The translations under genes were made by a program, and so were the position numbers. This document shows positions 56,645 to 64,000 of a stretch of 64,000 nt of DNA, in pieces; position 1 is the stretch's first letter; every line of letters starts with the position of its first letter. The notes under the pieces were generated by a model, which worked only from the letters and a program-made list of their open reading frames with translations, was not told the DNA's origin and ran no database searches. Origin of the DNA: Plasmodiophora brassicae (taxonomy: Eukaryota; Endomyxa: Phytomyxea; Phytomyxea; Plasmodiophorida); NCBI GenBank assembly GCA_036867785.1, contig CP145414.1:1-64000 (forward strand), read 5' to 3'.

Positions 56645-57241
56645 ATGTCGTCGCCCTGCGCTGTTGCCCTCGGCGTCGCCGCGCTCGCGTTCGTCGCACA
56701 TGGCGTCGGCGTCATGCAGGCGATGGAGCGGATCCCGTCCTTGTCGTCGTTCGTCGGCGCGCTGAACCAGACGGGCCTGGCGTCGAACCTGACGCAGCAG
56801 GGGCCGTTCACGGTGCTGGCGCCCGACAACGACGCGTTCGCCAACGCGGTCCTGCCGACGAACAGGACGGCGCTGATCGACCTGCTCGGCTACCACATCC
56901 TGCGAGGCAACCTGACGCTGGCCCAGCTGCGCAACGGGACAATGGCGGCGAGCAACGGCCAGAACCTGACCGTCTTCTCGCTGCTGGCGGGCCAGGGCAA
57001 CGCCTCCATCACGATCAACGACGCCGCCGTCATCGCCGGCGACATTGTCGCCGACAACGGCATCGTCGACATCGTCGACCAGGTCCTCGTACCCGACTCT
57101 GAATCGCTCAGCAACGCCACCAATAGCAGCAGCGGCAGCGGCGACGAACCGGATGGCGAAGGCCCGATGCCGTCGAACGCGACGTCCCCGACTGGCGCCA
57201 CGAGCAACAACAACAGCAGCACGCCGCCGGCATCGACGTAG
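56645..57241 (+). CDS. Secreted fasciclin (FAS1) domain protein
   Basis: FAS1 domains act in adhesion and extracellular matrix. The single exon encodes 198 residues: a signal peptide (PCAVALGVAALAFVAHGVG) and one FAS1 domain with both conserved boxes. The H1-like box is GPFTVLAPDNDAFAN, with LGYHILRGNLT in the centre and NGIVDIVDQVLVPD as the H2-like box. Several N-glycosylation sequons occur (NQT, NLT, NRT, NGT, NAT). The C-terminal 50 residues are Ser/Asn/Pro-rich and low-complexity. No strong GPI hydrophobic tail is present, so it is probably released or wall-associated. Confidence 0.92.
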   Translation: MSSPCAVALGVAALAFVAHGVGVMQAMERIPSLSSFVGALNQTGLASNLTQQGPFTVLAPDNDAFANAVLPTNRTALIDLLGYHILRGNLTLAQLRNGTMAASNGQNLTVFSLLAGQGNASITINDAAVIAGDIVADNGIVDIVDQVLVPDSESLSNATNSSSGSGDEPDGEGPMPSNATSPTGATSNNNSSTPPAST

Positions 57242-57512
57242 GTGGATGGGGGGCGCCCTGGCCAGGGCGGGCAGCCGTTGTATCGAGCTGGTCAATACAC
57301 TTTGGCGGAATGCCTGAACGGCCGTTATTCTTCACTGTGCGTCAGCGGCAGGGCGCGTACGTATTGTACCCTATGTGTGCGGGCGCGCGCCCAGGAGAGG
57401 GCGACACCCGGCTATACGTTGCGCTTGGCACGAAGGTTCGATCGAGAATAGTGTCCGCGTTTAATAACGACTATCGCCATGGTGCAGGGGCGAGAAAGGA
57501 GGCGCCCGGCCC

Positions 57513-57869
57513 CTAGTTGAAGCGTGACACGACGCGAACGTCGCGTCGGACGACGGCGGATCCGCCGCCCGGGATCCCGACGGCACCGCGAGCGACGAAG
57601 GCGCGCCTCCCGTACGGGACGTAGACGCGGCGAGGCGACCATCGCCGGCAATTGTTCCGGCAGACGCGCCCGCATCGCTGCCAGCAGCCGGGGTAGGGCG
57701 CGCGCCGGCAACGCGCCTGGCAGTTGTAGTGGCAGCGGCGCAGGCAGAAGTCGCCATAGTTCGGGTGTCCGCGCCCGGCCACGATCACCGACTCGACCGG
57801 CCTGGCCATCACGTGCAGCAGGACGACGACCAGGAGCACCGACGCGGCCAGCAGCGCTCGCGTCCCCAT
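57513..57869 (-). CDS. Small secreted cysteine-rich protein with duplicated CX3C motif
   Basis: A single exon of 118 residues. Signal peptide RALLAASVLLVVVLLHVMA, cleavage perhaps near ARPVES. The mature chain has eight cysteines in two identical sets: CLRRCHYNCQARC, seven residues (RRAPYPG), then CWQRCGRVCRNNC. That is CX3CX3CX3C twice. Such spacing places cysteines on one helical face, so two short helices joined by a turn could be zipped by disulfides, as in alpha-hairpinin-like folds. The remainder is Arg/Val-rich. It could be an effector or antimicrobial-type secreted protein. No named family. Confidence 0.8.
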   Translation of the reverse strand: MGTRALLAASVLLVVVLLHVMARPVESVIVAGRGHPNYGDFCLRRCHYNCQARCRRAPYPGCWQRCGRVCRNNCRRWSPRRVYVPYGRRAFVARGAVGIPGGGSAVVRRDVRVVSRFN

Positions 57870-58031
57870 CGTTTGATGAATTTGTCGGAATGTGGGTTTA
57901 GCGCGCCACACCCACACACCCGGCCGGATCGGGATCGGCCGCCGTTCCGCTCGGACGCGCGTCGCCTCCGGTCCACAACACAGCGGGCGTGTTGTATTCA
58001 GTGCCGACCGGCCCGAACCCGGCGCGCCCCA

Positions 58032-59423
58032 TCACCACTTGGGCACGTTCCGGAACCCGACGGCGGCGAACTCGCGGTACGCGCCCGACTTGACGTCCAG
58101 GACGCTGATGACGTTGCCGGCGCCGGCGGCGACGACCTCCTGCGACGCCGGCGAGAAGTCCAGCGAGTACGTCCCGTCCGTCTTGTGCTGGAACAGCTCG
58201 CTCTGGGCCGTGTGCGGCGCCTGCCGGTCGAAGACGCGGAACTCGTCGGCTTTCGTGCCGCCCACCGCGATACGGGGCGCTCCGATCTGTCAACGACAAC
58301 GCTTAGCAGGGGCGACGACGACGACGACGACGACGACAATACCTTGCTGAACTGCGCCGTGTAGATCATCGACGACGAGTAGGGCAGGGTTTCGACGACG
58401 GCCATGGTGCGCAGGTCCCAGAGCTGGACGGTGTCGCTGGCGGCCCAGGACCCGGTCAGGACCTGCTGGCCGTCCACGTCGATCGCGTCGCCGCAGACGT
58501 GCGGGCCGAACAGGGCGCCCGGCGTCGACATGGCGCCCGGCAGGCGCACGTCCCACACCCGGACCGTGTCGTCCCACCCGCCGCTCAGCAGGACGTTCTG
58601 CAGCAGCAGCGAACCGGTGTGATTCGCCGAGCGGTGGAACGCGGTCGCAGCCTTACCGAACCGTCGCCGCCGAACCGGACGGCGAACACGCGATTCGAGT
58701 GGCCCTCGAACGTGCGCACCAGCGCGCCGGTCGCCTCGTCGTACAGGCGGACGACCCTGTCTGCCAGCAGAGAACGCGCACATGAGCCGGAGAGAGAGAG
58801 AGAGCGCGCGCCCCCGGTTACCTTTGCCGGCGGTGGCGAACGTCGTGCTGTCCGCGTTGTAGTCCAGCGCCAGGACCTGGTTGTCCTGCTCGACCAGGTG
58901 GCGAACCTTCTCCCCCGTCCTGTAGTTCCATTCGGCAATGTGCCCGTTCGTGTAGACGGCGACGAGGACGTCGGTCAGCGCGTCCGACGACGGGCGCCCG
59001 CGGAACCTGCGCGACGATGACGACCGGCGCTTCGCCCCTGACGAAGGCACCAGACTGACCGTAGGGCGGTGGCCGGCGACCCGGACGCCGTCTTGTTGAT
59101 AAAGTGCAGGCACTCGCCGTCGGCGACGCTGTAGATGCCCATGCAGCCGTCGGCGGTCGACACGGCCACCTGCGAAACACGTTCGTCGGTGGGGGCGGCC
59201 GGCCCAGCAACGTCGGCAACGACGACCGGACCTGTTTGCCGTCGGGCGCGTACCGGATCGCCAGGATGTTGTTCACGTTCGCAGGGATGCGCCGCATGTC
59301 GTCGGCGGCGATCGTCTTGTGGTGGCGCAGGGCCTGGAAGTAGTCGATCCCGATCCAGGACATGCGACGCGGCTGCTGGGCGCCCGCATCGGCGCCGACC
59401 TCGCCCTCGACCTGCGACGTCAT
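58032..59423 (-). CDS. WD40 repeat protein
   Basis: About seven exons on the minus strand from ATG 59423 (MTSQVEGEVGADAG) to TGA at 58032. Recognisable blades are NILAIRYAPDGKQ, VAVSTADGCMGIYSVADG, DVLVAVYTNGHIAEWNYRTG, DRVVRLYDEATGALVRTFEG with HSNRVFAVRFG, VLLSGGWDDTVRVWDVR, VLTGSWAASDTVQLWDLRT and the final VVAAGAGNVISVLDVKSG, giving a single seven-blade propeller. Small introns join the frames, and one near 58270-58345 contains a (GTC)n run of about eight units. The N-terminal SWIGIDYFQALRHHK may be an extension. The specific function is not identifiable. Confidence 0.85.
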
Positions 59424-59961
59424 GACGGACGGCGGCACGTTGCTGTTGTGACTCGAAGCAGAGACAGGCGGGGGCGCCGTCGCCCGGCAACCGATTCGGC
59501 CAATGCCATCGTGTACTATTGCCACACTAGGTCGGTCGTGATGTAGGTCAACTGCAGGGTCCGGTCGTCGTCGCTGGGGCTCAGTAGTAGTCGTCGTTGT
59601 CGTAGGGCGTGTCCGAGTCCGACGACGACGATGACACGCCAGGTCGAACCAGACGTGAGGGTGTGTCTTGTGTAGGATCTTCATCGGCACCCGTTGCTGC
59701 TCCTGCACAGGGCTCGCCGCTGCAGAGGTGACATCGGGGAGCAACGTCCCTCAACAAGAGACAACGGCGGCAACAATCTGCTTGCCTGCCACCCACCCCT
59801 CTAATTGGCCACGTATCCTTGTCGTCGACGTGTCTCACAGCGGCGAGCTCTGCCCTCTCTCTCTACACACTCTCTCTACGCTTCCGCGGGTAAACGCAGG
59901 GGCGAAGCGAACGTGCTGCACATTCCAACAATCGTGTACTACGAAGACGACGTCGCCGCGC
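59424..59961. other. Intergenic with a possible partial gene
   Basis: On the minus strand, 59581-59640 encodes PGVSSSSSDSDTPYDNDDYY then TGA, resembling the acidic Ser/Asp/Tyr-Tyr end of the neighbouring secreted protein (…SSEDYY). No signal peptide or full gene could be assembled upstream of it, so it may be the last exon or remnant of a paralog. Confidence 0.35.
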
Positions 59962-60351
59962 TCAGTAGTAGTCCTCGCTGCTGCCGCTGTCAGAGCTGGG
60001 CGACGATTCCTGGGTGTACAACTCGCTGGACGACGGCTCGTTCGCGCTGGACATCTCGTCGTACGTCTGCGTCGATGGGTACTCGTCGTAGAACTCGCCC
60101 GATGTTGACGACGACGCCTCCACGTAGACCAGGTACGCGTCCGCCTCCGCCTCGTACGTCATCGCCGGGTACGAGAGCACCGCGTACGTCTCCTCGGCGG
60201 TGACGTATGCCGGCTGCGACTCGAACGACTCGACGTAATCGTCCGACGTCACGTGCGCCGGGTCGTACGCCCCTTCGTACCCGGCGCTAACGTCGGCGAC
60301 GACCACCAGGGCGACCAGCAGCAAGGCCTTCGGCAGCACCATCATCATCAT
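59962..60351 (-). CDS. Small secreted acidic Tyr/Ser/Glu-rich protein
   Basis: A single exon of 129 residues. The start MMMMVLPKALLLVALVVVA is a strong signal peptide, cleaved probably near VSAG. The mature chain is very acidic, with abundant Tyr, Ser, Thr and Glu (TAEETYAVLSYPAMTYE, GEFYDEYPSTQTYDEMSS), no cysteine, and ends SSEDYY. It looks intrinsically disordered, and the Tyr-Asp/Glu context could suit sulfation, phosphorylation or cross-linking. No family recognised. Confidence 0.75.
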   Translation of the reverse strand: MMMMVLPKALLLVALVVVADVSAGYEGAYDPAHVTSDDYVESFESQPAYVTAEETYAVLSYPAMTYEAEADAYLVYVEASSSTSGEFYDEYPSTQTYDEMSSANEPSSSELYTQESSPSSDSGSSEDYY

Positions 60352-60570
60352 CGCCCTCCTGTTGATCGCGACCCAATATCCAAATGACGCCGACCCCCGG
60401 ACGACGTCTGGGGGTCACTTCGTGGCCGCCTGCGCCTACGTTTCGTTCGTCCACACCCGCCTCTAGAGGTGGCAGCAGCGTTCCGACGCGGGAGCAGGCC
60501 GTCGCCTGATTCAGTATACTGTTCATTTGGAGATGGGAGGGAGCGGCACGAGGCGGCCGGGTTCGGGCGC

Positions 60571-61811
60571 TCACAGGGCCATGCAGTGGAGGAGCAGGGC
60601 GGCCCGTTTCAGCGGGTCGGCCTGCTCGAGCAGCACCTGCTCCTGCGAGGGCGACATGCTACACGCGAACGCGTCGACGTCAGCGATTGGGCGCCCGGTC
60701 CGCCCGTGTCAACGTTGAGCGTACCTGGTGCACAGCCCGCCGACCTGGTTGACGAGCAGGCTCAGGTCGGTGCCGTTCAGGTCGGCCGTGGCGCGCTCGA
60801 CAACGACCCGCAGGTGCGCCTCGTACATGTGCTTCCGGTCGATCATGTGCCTGGCCGCCTCGACGATGGCGCACTTCAGCTGATGGGCCAGATCCCAGTC
60901 CTAGGGGGGACAGCCGCCATCAGCGCGCGTCGGGGACCCGCAACACACAACGCGGGGGACGAACCGTAATGATGTCATCGGGGCGCCCGTTCACGTTCAC
61001 GGTCAGCAGGGACCGATCCGCCATGGACGACGCCTTGATCAGGCGCAGCGATTCGATCATCAACGATCGGTCCTGGGTCAGCTGGACGACCTTGCAGAGC
61101 GTGCCGACCTGTTCGCCGGCAGCGGGGGGCACCGGTCACGATCCGGCGTCCGAGCGCGAGGCACCCGACCCAACCTTGTGGATGTCGTTGATGTGGGGGA
61201 TGTCGATGAACTGCGACGCCATCAGGACGCGGTCGATCGTCTGCGGGACGCGGATCTTGGGCAGGGCGTAGATCGGGCGCCCGTTGATCGCCACCTTCCT
61301 CGACGCGGGCGGCTTCGCGACGACCGGCGGCATCGTCCGGTCCTGCATGAGGAACGCGCCGACCAGCGAGTGCTTGTTCATGTGCAGATCCGTCACGAGC
61401 TTGTTGTACAGCGCGCCTAGGCACATCGTTAGCGTTGGGAGGCGGGCGCATCCCGGGCACCCTACCGTGAATCTGGAGCTGGATCGTCATTCCAGGCAGC
61501 AGGGGCCGATGCGACAGCGGCAGGGCGATCACGGCGGCGGGCGTGTCGTCGCGTTCGGCAGGGGCCGCCGCCATCGCCGAGAACGCGCGACGGTTCAGGC
61601 AGGCGCGTCGCAGGATCGGCGTCGGGCGCAGCTGCGATCGGGGCAGGCGACGCGGGAAGACGGACGTCGGCAGCACTGCCGTTCGACATGGTGAGCACAC
61701 GTACGATACGGCGGTGTGGGGGCCCCGCCCCGTACCTCGCAGCAGGCCCCGACGATGGAACAGGGTGCGGCGCAGGGAGCGCGGGCCGACGAGTTCAACG
61801 GGCGGCGGCAT
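60571..61811 (-). CDS. Lon substrate-binding-domain-only protein, probably mitochondrial
   Basis: Six exons, 61811-61736, 61675-61466, 61416-61175, 61108-60965, 60900-60725 and 60658-60571, close in phase to 311 residues, with introns of 49-66 bp. The N-terminus is Arg-rich without acidic residues for some distance (RSLRRTLFHRRGLLR, RACLNRRAFSAMAAA), like a matrix presequence. Then comes the Lon N-terminal fold: VIALPLSHRPLLPGMTIQL, HSLVGAFLMQD, INDIHKVGTLCKVVQLTQD, SLMIESLRLIKASSM and the helical part (DWDLAHQLKCAIVEAAR; SPSQEQVLLEQADPLKRAAL). Translation stops (TGA) just where Lon's long helix and AAA+ domain should begin, so ATPase and protease parts are absent. Could bind substrates or regulate Lon, or be a stable gene fragment. 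Confidence 0.85.
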
Positions 61812-62230
61812 CGACGACGACGTGCTCCTTAGTGCTACGAGCGGCCACCGGTGACTGTCTGTTTGGCAGAGAGTCAGGTCCCAGACGCGCAGCAGCAGCA
61901 GCATTCGCTCCTCTCACCGGGACGACGACACACAGACAGAGAGCAACGCAAGACGGCAAGCGCACCTCTTCCAGAACAGACGTGTATAGACGGGACGCCG
62001 GGTCGGAAGGGGCCCGCTGACTGGTCCACGGCGGCGCTGGGCCCCTGTTTTATACTGTCCGGAATGTTCCCCGAGGTCGTCGACAGCCGATGTGGCGGCC
62101 AACGACGCGTGGAGCTGTGTTTGGACGGTGGCGCCCGTCTCCGCGCGCCTCTGTTGGTGCTACGACTACGTTCCAGGCGAGGTACAGTGTGGGGTTCACA
62201 GCCGAACAGGCGACGTAATTAGTAACAGCT
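61812..62230. other. Intergenic, nothing recognised
   Basis: 419 bases between the Lon-N gene start and the TMA7 stop. Short open frames only. Confidence 0.4.
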
Positions 62231-62473
62231 TCACTTCTTCTTGCCCTTCGCCTGCAGGTCGGATTTCGCTTTCTTCAGCGCGGCCGCCTCTTCCTGTTTC
62301 TTCTTCAGGAACGCCTTGTCCTCGTCGGTGTATTCCCTGTCCTGCGCCTTCGCCTGCTTCAGCGGCTTCTTCTTACCACCTGTCCAGACGGAGAACACGA
62401 CACGCCCTCAGTCCAGTCCCCGGCGAGCCGCCCAGGTCGTCACCGGCGTCTCCCTACCTGCTTTGCCAGACAT
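62231..62473 (-). CDS. TMA7: TMA7, ribosome-associated small protein
   Basis: TMA7 is a tiny conserved protein associated with ribosomes. Exon 1 is only 16 nt (62473-62458, MSGKA plus one base). A 78-bp intron (GTAGGG...GGACAG) follows, then exon 2 (about 62379-62231), giving 54 residues. The product starts MSGKAGGKKKPLKQAKAQ, the family signature, and continues YTDEDKAFLKKKQEE and LKKAKSDLQAKGKKK. It lacks the longer C-terminus (GPLATGGIKKSGKK) of human TMA7, so the match is to the N-terminal two thirds. Confidence 0.88.
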
Positions 62474-62838
62474 TGGTCGCGGAGCACCGGCTGCTGCCCG
62501 AACAACACCAACAACGACGACGCCCCGCCGCGGACTCCGCAGCCCCCGTCCCCGTCGCGGAGTCCGCGGGCGCCAACGGTCACCCGTGCGCCTCGTGCAG
62601 GGAGTTGCGGGAATCCGCCCTACAACCAGTGTTCACAGCCGACGAATCCGTAATTCCTTCACATGTCGTCTACTGGTATGCGGCTGACGAGCGTCGCCTA
62701 AGCGCCACACAGATATCGGCGATAGGGGCGCTTTGGTATACCGGGGCAGAGGTCGTGACGCGTATCGCAAAGCTTTATGTGGGTTTGCACGATACTATCA
62801 ATACGCTTGTTCACGGTTTCGAACCAACTCACGTCTAA
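62474..62838 (+). other. Possible coding frame, unrecognised
   Basis: A + frame open through this stretch ends TAA at 62836 and contains ANGHPCASCRELRESALQP and HVVYWYAADERRLS. It has no convincing start or family. It may be a 3' exon of an unseen gene. Confidence 0.25.
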
Positions 62839-62907
62839 ATTACATATTTACTGTTAAAACATCCAGCAACTACTCGGGCAGAACTGGCACTGCTTGCAAA
62901 CAAACAT

Positions 62908-63056
62908 CAACGCCAACAGCGGTTCACCGTGGTCGATCGCCACTTGGGTAACTTTACAATGATTCCACGCCTCTTGGGTGACTTTACAATGATTCCACGC
63001 TGTTGTAAACGTTACCCCAGAGGCGATCGATCACGGTGACCCGCTGTTTGGCGTTG
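62908..63056. repeat. Hairpin-forming inverted repeat with internal direct repeat
   Basis: The left arm 62908-62952 (CAACGCCAACAGCGG...) is matched in reverse by 63011-63056 (...CCGCTGTTTGGCGTTG), about 45 bp with few mismatches. The spacer contains TTTACAATGATTCCACGC twice. It could be a small MITE-like element or a structured intergenic element. Confidence 0.85.
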
Positions 63057-63401
63057 AACGCCGGCTTGCCACATTCGTTCCAGGTTCGGTGAGCATGCCA
63101 CCGCTGCAGTCGCAGTTGCAATGAACTTCAGCTGCGAACGTGCTTCCTGTGCCTGGTCGCAGTTGCGCAGCAGGATCAGAGGCAGACGACGCTGGCTACC
63201 ATCACGTTGTTGTAGTAATTACTCGGTATCAACGGGTTGCGCGATATACGGCCTCGAGATCACGTTCGGCGTCGAGCATTGGCGGCTTCAGGCGGGAGCG
63301 TTGACGCCAGCTTCGACCAGATGGTACGCGGCGCACCCACGCGTGAAGCACGTCGAGGCCTGACGCTTCGGGGCGATCTCGCGTACGTTGAATTATTGAC
63401 C

Positions 63402-64000
63402 TCATGGGGACGGCCGTCCGGGGACGGGCGATGCGCCGATCGCCCGGTTGGACCTGGGTTTGAATATCGCGACCCGGAAGGCGCTGTCCAGGGCGCGGGC
63501 CGTGTTCGACATGGCGAACGACACCGTCCAGCCACCGGGAGAGAACCCCACCGAGGGTATCGCTAGAACGGCGGCCCCCGCACAGTACATGATCATCGAG
63601 AGAGCCATGCCGAGCGCACAGAAGCTCAAACGCTTCAGCACGCCGTCGACGGCGTCGTTGCCGTTCCGAACGACATTGCGGCGAACCTGCCTGGCGACCT
63701 TGTAGAACCGGACGACGCCGGCGATGATATGCCCGCTGACCATCAGCTGCAGGGCGAACAGGACCGCGATATAGACCAGATCCAGCAGCAGTGGCGAATA
63801 CTGCATGGCGATTGACGCCGAGACCGCCGTGTCCAGCAGGATGGGAACGATGCAGAGAGCGGCCGTGGCCGTTCGGTAATCGCCACGAAGGATGCGGGTT
63901 GCCAGCGACGGCTTGGCGCCCGTGTCGACCACCGCATGCAGGTCGCGGTTCCAGGCGATGCCAGAGCCGATGGAGCAGGCGAATCCCCATCCGGACAGCA
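63402..64000 (-). CDS. Seven-span receptor-like protein, paralog 3 (partial, runs off window)
   Basis: The C-terminal half of the family found at 36.9-38.6 and 41.1-42.8 kb. Reading from the window edge: LSGWGFACSIGSGIAWNRD aligns with MTGWALAATFLSSIVWNSR, RILRGDYRTAT with RVLRGDY, and VGFSPGGWTVSFAMSNTARA with the last span. It ends GASPVPGRPSP and TGA (63402), with a shorter cytosolic tail than the other two. The protein is clearly more diverged. The N-terminal ectodomain and first spans lie beyond base 64000. Confidence 0.8.
   Translation of the reverse strand, partial: LSGWGFACSIGSGIAWNRDLHAVVDTGAKPSLATRILRGDYRTATAALCIVPILLDTAVSASIAMQYSPLLLDLVYIAVLFALQLMVSGHIIAGVVRFYKVARQVRRNVVRNGNDAVDGVLKRLSFCALGMALSMIMYCAGAAVLAIPSVGFSPGGWTVSFAMSNTARALDSAFRVAIFKPRSNRAIGASPVPGRPSP

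Overview
The window is the left end of a eukaryotic chromosome. It opens with about 390 bp of CCCTAAAA repeats (TTTTAGGG on the outward G-strand), followed by a 144-bp satellite array. The remainder is GC-rich and gene-dense, with tiny spliceosomal introns (mostly 47-78 bp, GT-AG, one apparent GC-AG). The genes are plainly eukaryotic: Rab7, TIM23, TAM41, V-ATPase subunit D, SERF, TMA7, an ABCD half-transporter, a LIM protein and a HYDIN-type ciliary fragment. HYDIN implies a lineage with motile cilia. I cannot name the species. A compact, flagellated, GC-rich protist fits, and a plasmodiophorid (Rhizaria) is one candidate, at low confidence. Chlamydomonas shares the telomere repeat, but the very small introns and the Zn2Cys6 factor argue against it.

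Layout. 1-3 kb: telomere and a satellite with a three-unit higher-order pattern. 3-28.6 kb: repeat-laden subtelomere with modular dispersed repeats, a 0.7-0.8 kb duplicated block, a 0.78-kb imperfect palindrome and a few genes. These are a 5'-truncated HYDIN fragment with two frameshifts, a USP-like deubiquitinase with a degenerate Cys box, a hypothetical protein, a protein kinase and a nine-exon CDF metal transporter. 28.6-64 kb: dense single-copy genes on both strands, commonly separated by 80-350 bp.

Themes in the dense part. Mitochondrion and organelles: TIM23, a J-protein with two hydrophobic segments, TAM41, a Lon substrate-binding-domain-only protein with a presequence-like start, ABCD (peroxisome) and Rab7 and V-ATPase D (endolysosome). 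Surface and secretion: a family of seven-span receptors with a signal peptide and PA-like ectodomain (three copies, one cut by the window edge), an LRR receptor between two of them, and a run of secreted proteins (380-aa family, Lys/Ala-rich, FAS1, Cys-rich, Tyr/Ser-rich acidic). Regulation: Zn2Cys6, LIM, three-repeat Myb/SANT, ZnF-UBP, EF-hand/WD40, WD40 and ankyrin proteins.

Most multi-exon models were assembled by eye from reading-frame phase, GT...AG borders and family alignment from memory. Where every exon length closes in phase I regard the model as strong. No database search was possible.
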